Of a stretch of 64,000 nt of DNA, positions 43,321 to 54,121 are shown piece by piece. The translations under genes were made by a program, and so were the position numbers. The notes below the pieces were generated by a model, which saw only the letters and a program-made list of their open reading frames with translations, did not search any database and was not told the DNA's origin. The DNA is from Toxorhynchites rutilus septentrionalis. Lineage: Eukaryota > Arthropoda > Insecta > Diptera > Culicidae. The stretch's first letter is position 1, and every line of letters starts with the position of its first letter. The DNA lies in assembly GCF_029784135.1 (NCBI RefSeq), contig NC_073745.1:160345335-160409334 (forward strand), in the 5' to 3' direction.

Positions 43321-44778
43321 TTAGTACTGGAAGCATTGCGGTGACAATGGTTCTGATGGAGTCGGAAACATTAAAACACGTGAAGACAACTTTATAAATC
43401 CCGATTGGGAAGTTGAACTTGACGGAAAAACAGGGACAGTTGGGGTTTTTGATGTCCCCCCGAGTGCTGGGTCGTTCGAAGGTGAACTATTACCACGGAG
43501 GCCAGGAGGGACCTGATTTTGCTTATCCGCTGCACTCGATTTTTTGGGCAAGCTAACAGGGGGTATCACCGGAGGGACTTGTCCTTGAACTTTGGGAGTG
43601 GTCACATTTTTGCGCCGGGGATTCCCTTGAGAAATAAACGGCGTGCCCCCGTTAGCTGTATCCGCTTCCATTTCGTCAACTGGCAACGTAGCGAAGACAT
43701 TGTGTGTATTGATTGGTTGTTGTTCTTGAGCCAGTGGAGAAGCGCCCTTCAAAATTTCTGCGAAAGTGCGTTTAGAGCGTTCCTTCAAAGAGCGCCTCTG
43801 TTTCTCCCAGCGAGCCTTGTATGTTTCACAAGCTGAGAGCACGTGTGGGGATCCCCCGCAATATGGACACTTATGCTCAGTCGCACTGCAGGATTTCCCC
43901 TCATGTTGTTCTCCGCAAGTGGCACATCGTTCTTTATTGGCACAATAAGCAGCCGTGTGACCAACTGACTTGCACTTTAGACAAGTCATTGGCTTTGGAA
44001 TAAAAAGTCGCACGGCTAACCTCAATTTATCTACCATCACGTAGTCAGGGAGAGCTGAACCAGCGAAGGTGACTCGAAACGAGTTGGACGGCGTAAATTT
44101 CTTTTCTTCTCCTTCATGGGAGACTGTTCCGAGCTGGCGGCAACCCAAGATCTTAACAGTCGTCGAGGGCAGTTTTTTAAAACGGCCGGTACCTTCACTC
44201 GTAATGTATTCGCACGTCAAGCCCGTTTCGGTTATCACACCCTCAATTTCGACTATGTGAGAGGGTATGTAGACCCGATACTCAATTGTAAAATGCTGAT
44301 CGACAACAATCTTGTTTGCGTCTTTTCGATCATTCACGACAACTCGCAATTTGTTTGGTCTAACCTTCGAAATTTCCGAAACGGAGGTATACCTTGCCAA
44401 ATCTTTCGCGATCTGCATGACTCTCAACGCCTTTCCATTTGGCTTAGGCCTGAAGAAAACAACCCAGGGACCAGTTCCGGGCGCATCTTCTGGATAGACC
44501 TTTACACGGGGAGTGGGAATAACAGGGGGGGAAGGCGAAGGTTGAGAAGGAGCGGGAAGAACAGAGGGAGAAGACGAGGTTGAAGGTAGAGTGGGATCGT
44601 TAAGGGCAGATGGGAGATTTGCTAGTTTTTTGGAGGGAGGCTTGGTAGGGTTAGCTGACTCGTCCCCAGAAGAATTATCTTCCGTATTTGGAACACGTTT
44701 GAGTGACTTTTTTTTATCCGTTAGGAGGGAACTAGAGTCAGAGACCTCCATATCCGAAGGTCCCCCACTCTCTGCCAT
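43321..44778 (-). CDS. LINE copy B ORF1 (gag-like, three zinc knuckles)
   Basis: This is an open frame of 485 codons beginning MAESGGPSDMEVSDSSSLL, ending 57 bp before ORF2. The first 95 residues are Ser/Pro/Lys-rich and probably disordered. Residues about 100-260 form the RRM-like core shared with copy A (WVVFFRPKPNGKALRV, NKLRVVVNDRKDANK). Zinc knuckles: CLKCKSVGHTAAYC (266-279), CATCGEQHEGKSC (285-297) and CPYCGGSPHVLSAC (304-317). The C-terminal 150 residues are Pro/Gln-rich. The protein binds LINE RNA and acts as a nucleic-acid chaperone in its ribonucleoprotein (family knowledge). No break is visible. Confidence 0.92.
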   Translation of the reverse strand: MAESGGPSDMEVSDSSSLLTDKKKSLKRVPNTEDNSSGDESANPTKPPSKKLANLPSALNDPTLPSTSSSPSVLPAPSQPSPSPPVIPTPRVKVYPEDAPGTGPWVVFFRPKPNGKALRVMQIAKDLARYTSVSEISKVRPNKLRVVVNDRKDANKIVVDQHFTIEYRVYIPSHIVEIEGVITETGLTCEYITSEGTGRFKKLPSTTVKILGCRQLGTVSHEGEEKKFTPSNSFRVTFAGSALPDYVMVDKLRLAVRLFIPKPMTCLKCKSVGHTAAYCANKERCATCGEQHEGKSCSATEHKCPYCGGSPHVLSACETYKARWEKQRRSLKERSKRTFAEILKGASPLAQEQQPINTHNVFATLPVDEMEADTANGGTPFISQGNPRRKNVTTPKVQGQVPPVIPPVSLPKKSSAADKQNQVPPGLRGNSSPSNDPALGGTSKTPTVPVFPSSSTSQSGFIKLSSRVLMFPTPSEPLSPQCFQY

Positions 44779-45282
44779 TTTAAATTTTCACTTATATTCT
44801 AAGTATTTTTTTAAACAATATTTCACAATAAAATAATTCACAAAAACAAAAAAAAAAAACTTATAATTATTAAATATTTTCTCTCAGTATATTTAATGTT
44901 ATTCACCTATGAACGCACTCCAGTGCAGATGAACGGGAGCGTGCTGAAAGCTCGTTGGTGGTGGGAATGTGCCTACGACACCACTACACACAGTCGTCGG
45001 TGAAAGCTTACCCGCACTGTCACTGTTGGCACGATGACTCGGCGAAATCTCCAATGTCGGCGAAGCAGCGACAAAACAAAAACCAATGCTTGGCTTTCCG
45101 AGGATGAAAGCCTTTATCCACTTGCAGGCAGGGCACTTCACTCACTATCCAGATAGCGAAATGAACTCTTCAGCGGCAAAAAAACAACAATCACGCGGTA
45201 ACCGATAACGGAACTTGGACGCGACTTTCCTTCGTCTGGTTACTTCGGGCAATCGGCGAAGAAAAAAAAAGGACTGACATTT

Positions 45283-45815
45283 ACTAAATAAGGAAATAAA
45301 AAAGAACATGGTTTGTTTTCTGATATCATTCCGCCTCATAAAACCTAACTACCTCAGTCGTCCCGTCCTAATCCTAAATCCTAGTCCTGTCCAATCAATC
45401 TAGTGTTAGATTTAGTCATTATTGAATTGTTAATCTTATTTTTAATTTAGTTTTATTTTAAGGTGAAATTTGACTCTGTAAACGCTAGATGATAAGTAAT
45501 TGAATCTGATTGATAAACGTTTTTGGAAAGAAAAAAAAAGGTTTGGTTGGCCCAACGTTTACATTTATTCACAAGTTCATTCACATTCACAAGTGATTTT
45601 TTTATATTTATTTTATCGGTAAAACATTAAGACAATATAAATGGAATTCGGCAGAAACTAAAGAGCGAAACAAAAACTTCCCCAACCATGGTAGAGAAAG
45701 AATAAACAGGAAATGAAACAAACCGCTTAATTAATAATTTATGCTAAGATCATTTCACTTAAAAACATAGAATTAAAAAAATGAAATTAACATAAAACGA
45801 AATTTAAACTAGGTT
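45283..45815. other. no recognised gene
   Basis: AT-rich flank between LINE copy B and the CACGTGG-type end. No coding region or named repeat was recognised. Confidence 0.4.
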
Positions 45816-45824
45816 CATTTTTTT

Positions 45825-45960
45825 TTAAAAGACCACGAATGTCCACGCCCGAACAACTGGGGGAGGCGTATAGAAAGTATCCAGGTTTGTTCACGGTGGA
45901 AAAAGGGGTTTCCAAAATCATGATTTTTCTGTTCACGTGGTATGTGGACAGCCCCTAAGA
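45825..45960. repeat. CACGTGG-family right end
   Basis: TTCACGTGGTATGTGGACAG then CCCCTAAG at 45930-45958 is the inverse of the left end at 32238 and 37146. The block before it has GGGGGAGGCG and TGTTCACGGTGG, as in the family. Confidence 0.65.
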
Positions 45961-46480
45961 CATCAGCGTTCACCACGGTACCACCTACGACGACTGAAGG
46001 AACCGGACGTTGATGCAACATACGCGCAGCATCTTAAAACTGCATTGCCGGGGAACTGAATGTTGCTACCTTCGATGGAACACCCTGAAAGCAGCAATTA
46101 GCAGCCCAGCAGCGACCATCATCGACATTTCACATACTCGTACATTCATTGGCAGTCTAACGGTGGCATACAAAAAACGGACTTCGGAGTATGGGGCATA
46201 GAGTACGGAATATGGATGATGAACCAAGAACGGCGCAATTCTACGGCGAACCCAGCATCAAGAAAGTTCGCAAGGCTGGGCGCATGTGATGGGCAAAGAA
46301 TGTTGCAGGGTTGCTGGAATGCAACCCCGCAAAGATGGTGTTAGAATCGAATCCGGTAGGAACAAGGAGTAGCAGCAGAACAGAACTTGGCAAGAATCGA
46401 TGTGGCCCAGGGTTGGAGAACTGCAACTATAGACAGGGTTTATTGGTGGAACAATGTTGTGAATAAGACCCAATCTCTAA
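45960..46480 (+). pseudogene. non-LTR retrotransposon C-terminal remnant
   Basis: In broken frames the sequence reads ASRKFARLGACDGQRM (family: VKVAKAGRLRWAGHVARM), EQNLARIDVAQGWRTATIDR and VYWWNNVV, the C-terminal end of the LINE type at 34990-36530. Preceding segments (RNRTLMQHTRSILKLH; 45990-46170) probably come from its endonuclease/RT linker. No domain is intact. Confidence 0.7.
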
Positions 46481-46609
46481 ATGAATAAATTAAATGTCAT
46501 AGGAATAAGCATTATCGAAATATATCATATTTTATCATATTTTAGATGGCTCAAAGTGCTATAAACAATCATTCAACCAAATATTATTTACAAGTCTGTA
46601 TGTTTTGTA

Positions 46610-47590
46610 CAACAAGTTCATTTTTTACTGCGTGAAAATGTTTCGGTGCGAATAAACATCGTTTGCAGGATGTTTTGATTTTATGTTTACATTCGAAGAA
46701 AAGTAGGGGTTGGTTTGGACGATTTAAAAGCGGTGATTTTAGTTGTATAGACAAAGAGCGTTCGGGTCAACCGGAAAAGTTTGAAGACAAAGATTTAGAG
46801 ACATTGCTCAATCAAAATTCGCGCAAACGCAAACATAGCTTCAAGAATCATTGAGAGTATCGTTTTGTCACAAATTCCGAACACTTAAGCTTTGTTGGCC
46901 ATTGAACAGTGTCTCATTACTCAAAATGGTACTTTTTCGCGAAATTAATGTGGTTTTTGCATACAATAATTTTCTTTCATTCGTGCACCATAAAATTGAT
47001 TTACAAACATATTCAAAACTGAAAAACTGAAAAAATTAAATTTTATTTTAAAAATATCATAACTTACCGATTACTAGACCGATTCAGATTATTGATACAT
47101 CAAATTAAAGCCTATTCTTCTTTGGAAAAATATTATACTCCCTAACATTTGGATTTATTGCTTCGAAACTTAATTCCATTTCCGAATTTGCTAACGCAAA
47201 CATTTTAACGCTGATTTTGACAGTCACTTTTTTGCAAATGCTCAGTATAACCAGTGATAACCAGTATATATACATGTGAATGATGTTAAAATGAAGTCTA
47301 TGCCACAAAGAATTATTATTCAATTATTTATAACATTAAAGTTCAGTAAATTTACAATTAAAAATGAAGTGTTCGGAATTTTAGACTGTTCGGAATATGA
47401 GACAAAACAGTATCTCGAAAAGCTAATTCTAGACGACTCAAAGTTGCAGGATGCACCCAAAAGCAAGAAAAATAACTTCCATACGAATCGCAAGAAAAAA
47501 AAATCAAAAGATAAACGCCCTTCAATAAATTGCCAGGAAGATGTGAAAAAGTAGTGGCTAGCGATGGCCAATACTTTAATAAATGTATTA
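46610..47590 (+). pseudogene. mariner transposase remnant with replaced middle
   Basis: The N-terminal part is clear: GWFGRFKSGDFSCIDKERSG then QPEKFEDKDLETLLNQ (46690-46830), the mariner linker between helix-turn-helix motifs. The C-terminal end reads CQEDVKK and LAMANT at 47530-47575 (degenerate W-K-VVASDGQYF). Between them, 46930-47520 has unrelated AT-rich sequence. No catalytic Asp motif is visible. It is the same subfamily as 16.3 kb. Confidence 0.78.
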
Positions 47591-47739
47591 ATTCAGTTTA
47601 ATATTCAAATAAATGTGTTCTACATGCCAAAACCGGAACGAAATAAGTTGCACACCGGCTACTTATTTGAAAATTACTAATAATTGACTGAGATACCGCG
47701 AGGTTTGAAAAAGCTTTTAATATTGGAACACTTTGATTT

Positions 47740-48420
47740 CAAATGGGGGTGGATTTTTCTTGGCCCATCACTGTATCGTTGTTATTGTTTGCAACCTATG
47801 GAATGTTTGCATTCGACACATGCAATGAATTTCGGAATCGCTCACTATTCGGTTCACAGAATTATCTTACAGATCCGTTGCAAGATTATGAAACAATTGG
47901 TGATTACTTCGAAACTCTAGTCCAACTAACTTCTCGCGCGAATTTCCTTTTGTTATACTATGAGTACCTCACCCAAGTGGTGCGCCCTTCACTATGCATC
48001 TCAAACCAAAGCTGCCTTTATACTCGTGAAATTTCTTTGCCTTTTTCCAACTTTTCGTGCGACTTTAGGTCGTGATTTCATTCACGTGATGTCCCGTTTA
48101 GTGTTCCATCAGTTTACTATTAACGCTTATCTCAAGTGAATTGGACTCGTAGTTCTTGCGGCGTTGGCTACATTGACATCGAGCATACTGTCTGGACATG
48201 TACTCAGTTCTTCGCTACCTGTTCTCTACTATTCAGATTACAAACGCAAATCCCTGTTCGAGATATTTTAGGCAGCCTATTCTATACCTATTCTTCAAAA
48301 ACGCTGATGTCAACGTTTAATAATGTTTCCTTCGTCGTATCACTTTTCCCAGCATTTGAGCCAAATTATTCATCACGCTACCCATGTCTTCAGTAATATT
48401 GATATGAACTTGAATTTCCG
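47740..48420 (+). pseudogene. decayed LINE ORF2 C-terminus, I/Loner family
   Basis: Scattered over three frames: LHSTHAMNF, ILQIRCKIM (copy B: MPSTHTMSLEV, LIRCKVMNPLV), a VMSRLVFHQFTINAYL-like stretch and, at 48136-48300, CGVGYIDIEHTVWTC then QIPVRDILGSLF. These correspond to the RT tail and the C-terminal Cys/His motif of copies A and B. The RNase H between them is missing. Confidence 0.75.
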
Positions 48421-48572
48421 AAATCCTTCCATGTTTGAGCCTGAAAGATTACTAGATTAGTAGAAACCGTTTCTGTTGATATGTGATATCACGAAAAAGC
48501 GATTGATATAAACACAGAGTGAGATAAAACACTCAATTTCCGCATCTTTATTAGGTCATGTTCAAATTCGTT

Positions 48573-49619
48573 TTAATTGGTTTTAGGTTTTTCCTCGAAA
48601 CTGTACCAAAATATTTTATTTCTGTAGAAGACTTCCGGGAAGCACATCTGATCCATGTGGAGATAAGGAACATTGAACCACTGCCACTGCTTTTGAATAG
48701 AATTATCCACCAAATATCTTCCACATCGAGTCAAAGGCAGAAGACCATCGTTCCTAAAATAAGAATTACCATGTCGATTGTAATATCCATGCTGATTCGA
48801 ATTTTCCTTACACATATTGTTTACATTCTATCACAGGATACTCGTAGTCAAAACAATGTGCTTGTACTTTACTGTAAATCCATGCTACTGCGTATGAGAA
48901 AAATGTCGACACTTTTTGTAGACATGAGAAAAATTTTGAATCGCACGAACAACTTAACCTGTAGAATAAATATAAATTGTACTGCAATGTTCTGGTTCTG
49001 CACTCATGCAAGTCAATTTTCATTAAAAGTGAATACGCGTTCACAGAAGCACAAATTGAACGTCATGTACTCAGATTGTGGAAACTTCTCTTCGTCCTTA
49101 CAATTCACGACACACACACTGAGAAAAATGTCGACACTTTGATGATACTGACCTAGTAAATAACTGTGGTTTATGTGGAAGTCCTGGAAAGTATTGATAG
49201 TCGCTCTGTCCTACAATAGAAAACGGACATTCGTCATGATTCTTGCAACACTGATCAATTTTATGGAAGTAAGGATTCTGAGTTATTTCGCCGTCGACTG
49301 CCCAATTACCAGGACCACAGAAATTAGTGAAAAGTTTCACATTATTGCCCGATCCGTATGGGCCACTGTCTGTTTCGTTCTGCAGCGTTTCGACCACGTA
49401 GCTCTGCAGAGTCTCGATCAATCGCTGGTCATGATGTTCGAAATCGGGGTTTGTCCAACTTTCAGATACATTTGAATAATCATGCAAGATACTGCCGATG
49501 ATGTGTGCTTTTCCGAAATAATCCAAATGAGTAAGCAATTCCTGACTCTGCACGGTGTCATGCTGTGCGACTATTCTTTCTATAATCATCGTGAAACTCA
49601 ATAACTTAATAATAAACAT
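48573..49619 (-). CDS. group III secretory phospholipase A2, three exons
   Basis: This calcium-dependent lipase hydrolyses the sn-2 ester of phospholipids and is probably secreted. Exons: 49619-49153, 48958-48812, 48753-48573. Introns of 194 and 58 bp have GT...AG ends (GTCAGT; CTACAG; GTAAGG; TTTTAG). The joined length is 795 bp, 264 residues, frame kept throughout. The ATG at 49617-49619 opens a hydrophobic signal peptide (MFIIKLLSFTMIIERIVA); the open frame extends upstream without another ATG. About residue 120 is the Ca loop NFCGPGNWA, then the active site IDQCCKNHDECP with His-Asp. Exon 2 has LSCSCDSKFFSCL; exon 3 ends with RCGRYL and QWQWFNVPY, as in bee-venom-type PLA2. A propeptide of about 90 residues is likely. 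Without the 58-bp intron exon 3 would look frameshifted. Confidence 0.88.
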
Positions 49620-50877
49620 CCCGGACAAAAGTACGACTCGTGAACGTCTTGGACGACTCTTGAAAATGAACTGATACAAATAATTACGCACTCGCACCTT
49701 TTATCACCTTGAGGTAAACAGCTGGTACATATTGTTCATACATCGATCGCTCTGAAAAAAATGGAGACAACATCCATCGTTTAGCCCGCCAAAACGGCTC
49801 TGAGTCGTCTCTACTGCGGGAAGGTCTCGGCTTGTTATCAACATTTATGAATTAATAATTCCGTTTTGAGAGCGGAGTGCATGAAAGAAATGCATGTAAA
49901 GTTACCTTCCACTCAGGTGTATTCGTAGATCCTACTGTTTCACACATAACGGGAAAAGACACATGTGTGTCAATAATCCAAAAACCTATGTACAAGGAAG
50001 TGTTACGATTGTACAATTGACCTTCGAAAAATAAAAGCGGAATAATGCAACCGAAACTATAATGTAAGCGTTATTTGAGATGAAGCGACGATTCACATGC
50101 AAATATGTCGGATATTTCGATGAAAATTCTCAATCAGCCTGCAATGGAGTATTTACTGTGATTGGCTACTACGAAAACTATGTGTGCTTCCCTGTACCAG
50201 GATGGTAACGAAACAGTTCATTCGAAAAAAAAATTACAATATAGCAGCATTCAAACTATCATCTGTTTAAATTAAGTTCGAATTGAAAAATTGCGAAACA
50301 AAGTACAACATCGATGTTTTCGGTTATATTTAAAAGCCTGTAACGTCGTTACAAACGAACAAAATGAAGCTGAGATATACATCATTTTTGAGCAACGAGA
50401 GTTTCAGAAAATCTGATACATTTTTCTTCTAGTTTCTTATCTTCTGGATGGTGTACGCGTAATGGACAAAATAATTGGTGAAAAAAACATCGATTGTTAT
50501 TCAGATTTAGGAAGTTATTCTAGAAGAGATATTTGTTCACGAACTCAATTGACCTAATTATTCAGCTTTCGTTTGCTTCCTAAAATGTTTCAATTAAACC
50601 TGATACTGTCTGATATATTTAGTTGAATGAATACTTACCCTTTTGCTTTTGTTTATCAAAGTTTGAAGAATTGACGATCACACAGAAAATCGATAGGTAG
50701 TTTTGCAAGACTTTTGAAAATTGTGATATTCTATTCTAAAACTGTCCTAGAAAGAATGAGCGCACACAATTTTCAGTAACAAATAAAACAAAGTCAGTCA
50801 GTAACAAATAAAACTAAAATGCTAGAAATTTCATTATTAGCAAAACAGTTTAGTGTTCTTTATATTTGCTATCTATG
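49620..50877. other. upstream region of the PLA2 gene; no other gene
   Basis: No coding frame of note. It probably contains the PLA2 promoter and leader, but no TATA box can be assigned with confidence. Confidence 0.4.
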
Positions 50878-50879
50878 TA

Positions 50880-51623
50880 GGGGAACAGGTGGTAAAGTGG
50901 TCAGAGAGAGTTAAGTGGTCAGTTACTATTGATACTGACCTGACTATTGACTTTTGATGGCGTATTGATAGTAACCTTAGGTTTTTTCCAGTAGAGCTGT
51001 GGTATGTCAAAATACAAACAAAAACAGAAATCGCTCTCTCGGTAGTCATTCGGATGTAGTTTTGTGCGCATCGTATTAAATTCCCGTGAAATTTCATTGA
51101 CTTGACCTGATATCTCCGACGAATTATGAGTTTCGACGACTTTTCACATACTCTAGAGGTAAACAAATATTTTTTTCATTTACAAAAATTTAATTCGCAT
51201 TTAATTCGCATTATTTGTTCCTTACTATGTGTTTGTACATATGAGAAAATTTGAATCACGACTCTAGGTGAATAGGCGCAGCTTTTTTCATGCACCTACT
51301 GTTTCAATAATGATTCAAACAAATTTGTACAAGAACAACGCACAAATCTATTCCATGAAGCATGATATATGCATGTGTTCACTTCACACACACCATGTGA
51401 CCACTTTTTCATTTTAATCGATGTTCGATTTTACAACTTTCTTTTCTTATACTTATACATATTGCATGCACTACTTTCAACCTTTATAGTAAAAAAACCG
51501 TTTACTATCTTGAATAAAAATTAGATAAGGTACAATATTCTTCGAAAAATGGCGACTGCAGCGTTATGTGGACGCAAGAATTGGACATATTTCTTAGGCT
51601 GACCGCTTTCCCACTGTTTCCTC
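50880..51623. mobile_element. TA-target MITE, GGTAAAGTGGTCA family, copy 1
   Basis: The left end GGGGAACAGGTGGTAAAGTG and the inverted right end GAGGAAACAGTGGGAAAGCG form the TIR. TA flanks both (50878-50879 and 51624-51625). It is about 744 bp and non-coding. It shares long internal blocks (GTAGAGCTGT-G-ATGTCAAA, TTGTGCGCAT, GACGACTNTTCACATA-TCTA) with copy 2 at 54122. Confidence 0.85.
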
Positions 51624-51625
51624 TA

Positions 51626-51856
51626 AATTTTATCAAGTAAGATAGAGACGATATAACGGGATCTTAAAACTCATTCATAACAGGTGGCTCAGCAGTGTTA
51701 ATGAACATGGATTTCCAGGCTTTTGGTTAGAAGTCTTTCTGGTACACTTTTTGAGCTTCGCGTTATCCTAATCGACTTTATGGTTCATCACCGTAGAGTG
51801 AACTGATACCCTTAATTCGTTGGGTCGCTTATTGTCCACGGCGATCCTATACTCCC
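51626..51856. other. 3' flank of the Cys-rich exon
   Basis: Non-coding sequence between the MITE and the stop of the exon at 51857. It may contain that gene's 3' UTR; no clear poly(A) signal was identified. Confidence 0.35.
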
Positions 51857-52235
51857 TCAAACGTTCTTCAAGGTTTCGACGGATTTGGCCGGGCGGCATT
51901 TACACTGAATCTCATAAATACTGGGCATTTCGTCTGGTGGAATTTGTTCTAGAGGAAACACAGGGCCAATGCCGGTAGCCGCAGACGATTGATAATTTTG
52001 GGATGAATTTATCTTCTCAGTTAAAAACGATTGAGTGAGTGTTACTATATAAAAGGTTGAGTTTCGCCGTTGTTGGCATCGTTGACAATCGTTGACATCG
52101 AAGGACCATACAATACAACAACCTTCCGTCGAAGTCAGCCCTTTGTTACAATTTTGAACGGTGCATCGTGGACATTGTGAAACGATAAACAACCCAAACC
52201 CATTCACTTCTAGCATTGGAAGCACGATACGGCAG
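51857..52235 (-). CDS. terminal exon of a cysteine-rich, probably secreted cystine-knot-like protein
   Basis: The exon opens after the acceptor TTCTTTCAG (52244-52236) and runs 125 codons to a stop. It has ten cysteines in pairs: CRIVLPM, SQCPRC, QNCNKG, EGCC, NDCQRC and finally IYEIQCKC. There is one N-glycosylation-type site (RNST) and another in NSS. A hydrophobic-polar strand FYIVTLTQSFL precedes IPPDEMPSIYEIQCKC. The spacing and the closing C-x-C after a conserved IP stretch recall the PTTH/Trunk group of insect cystine-knot ligands. That is a guess from pattern, not recognition. No upstream exon is identified; the LINE at 52480 lies directly upstream. The frame is open throughout, so it may be functional. 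Confidence 0.55.
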
Positions 52236-52479
52236 CTGAAAGAACCCGACGTAATTTATTCCCGAGTGGAAAGAGGAAAAGCTGTGGTGATCTTTTTTTC
52301 CTCTGTTGGGTGTGAACCACTGCGTGCATTATTTTGAACTATTGTGGTATACCCCTTTTTATACTACACTCCAAGCTTATCTACTACTTATTGATGAAGG
52401 AGTAGACTGAACTATAGGTGCCAATCAGGAATAATCTATTTGATAAAATTTATAATCCTGATCGGCGACGCAGACCAAA

Positions 52480-54119
52480 TTCCCTAGGGCTCCAGAATAG
52501 CTTTATCAAGGTGTTGAAGTCTGCGTCTAGTTAGAGCTCCGCAGTTACAGAGCAAATGTTCCGAGGTCTCGCTTTCGGCATTACAAAAGCGACAAATATC
52601 ATCTTGTGCTAAACCAATGTTTTAAAGATCGTATTTACTCGGGCAGTGTCCTGTTACAAGACCAGTGAATGTGCTGAAGTCTTTCTTACTAAGGCTTAGC
52701 AGCTGTTGAATAATTTTAATACTCGGCGTAATAATTTTTTTCGCTGTCACTTCCCGGTCTTTCCATTTATTCAGCTCACTTTTCAACACAGTCAGAAAGT
52801 CCACAGAATGGTTCTGGACCAGTGAATGGTGAGTTTGAGCCGTTCCTCAAGCAAGTTCATCTGCTCGCTCGTTGCCCTCTGTAACGCAATGGCCTGGAAT
52901 CCAGTACAATTGTACCGAACTTATCTGACTTAATTGCCGTAAAAGGGAAATACATTCCCAGACAATTTTTGAAGAGCATTTAAAGGCTTTTAGAGCTTTA
53001 AGTGCCGCTTGACTGTCTGAGAACATGCAGTTGTTAGCATGTCTATATTTTCTTTTGAGGCAGACATTTAAACATTCTATTATTGCAGTTATACTGAACG
53101 AGAATGTTCGATCACTCTGTATGGAATGTCATAATTAGTCCTAGGTTCCATCCAATCACTGTTCATCTTTGAGACTGGTACAATGGGTAAGAGATCCAGG
53201 ATGTTCAAGTGACCAGTTTTATCCCCGTCTAGTATTTTTTTTCCATCTTTTAAGCTTTAGGGCGCTTTTTTGAGCCTCTAGCTGAACATGTTGGTTTAAA
53301 GTTACCAGATGAAGGATAGCCTCCAATGCCTTTGAAGGAGTGCTTCGCATTGCTCCAGTAATTGCAAAGCATGCTAGTCGTTGGAGTTTGTTCAACTTTT
53401 TTGTAGCTACAGTCTCCTTAGTCTTTAGCCAACATACAAGTGATGCATAGGTTATCCTAGGCCGCACAATTGCAGTGTAGACCCACATAACCATTTTTGG
53501 CCCCATGTTCTTCCTATCATTTTAGAGCATGCCAATAGGGCTGAGTTGGTCTTGCTGATTATTGAATCTAAGAGCGCGTTCCAGTTTAGTTTAGCATCTA
53601 AGATAACACCTAGATATTTCACTGAAGCGCTGCTTTTCATTTCCTCTCCCCCAAGATGTAAAGACTGCAGATGCAGTTTTTTTCTTTTTGGTCAAAGGAT
53701 TGTTGTTTTTGAGGGATTTATGCTCAGATCTTCTGTGATACACCAAGATTGTGTAAAGTTTAAGGCCATCTGCATTCTGTTCGATTATGACTAGATCATC
53801 GGCAAAGCCCACAACTTCGAATCCTTTTACCTCTATACTTATCAGCAGGTCGTTAACTACAAGTGAACAAAGCAGAGGTGATAGAGCCCCTTCTTTTGCG
53901 CAACCTTCCGTTGCAATCACAGATGTCGACGACCCGCCCAGCGGTGATTCGTCTATGTGTGAGCATGCCCTGGATCCATTGGACTATGCAGTTATCGAAG
54001 TGTATTTTTCTCATAGCTTGTTCCATTGATAGATAAAAAGCATCATCGAAGGCATTCGATGTCAAGAAACGCGCATGGAGAGGTTTCTTTTGACGAGATT
54101 TTTCAATTTTTGTTACAAG
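52480..54119 (-). pseudogene. LINE ORF2 remnant with RNase H (3' portion)
   Basis: On the minus strand: RT motif A degenerate (NAFDDAFYLSMEQAMRK), IVQWIQGMLTHRRITA, GALSPLLCSLVVNDLL, VVGFADDLVII (catalytic FADD), SVKYLGVILDAKLNW and IVRPRITYASLVCW. Then RNase H (a WIPGHCVTEGNERADELA-like reading near 52860-52910), STFTGLVTGHCPSKYDL, and a C-terminal Cys motif with ESETSEHLLCNC at 52555-52590. Multiple frameshifts break it. It continues upstream at 55046-55240 after the MITE. It is an I/Loner-like LINE, but a different family from copies A and B. Confidence 0.85.
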
Positions 54120-54121
54120 TA

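Larger units (their letters stand above)
39340..45273 (-). mobile_element. near full-length I/Loner-type LINE (copy B)
   Basis: This is an about 5.9-kb non-LTR retrotransposon flanked by the 9-bp duplication CTGACATTT (39331-39339 and 45274-45282). The order on the minus strand is: 5' UTR of about 0.5 kb, ORF1 with three zinc knuckles, ORF2 with endonuclease, RT and RNase H, then a 3' UTR of about 0.37 kb ending in an A-rich tail (T-rich at 39340-39370 on plus). ORF2 has one nonsense codon and a shortened endonuclease, and is otherwise open, so the insertion is young relative to everything around it. Copy A (2.5-7.8 kb) is an older relative. Confidence 0.93.

Noticed and set aside
44116..44583. 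155-codon plus-strand frame in LINE copy B
   Set aside because: It is antisense to ORF1 of the LINE, whose zinc knuckles establish the minus-strand reading.
48558..49142. 194-codon plus-strand frame over the PLA2 gene
   Set aside because: It is antisense to PLA2 exons 2 and 3; the minus-strand reading has family motifs and splice sites.
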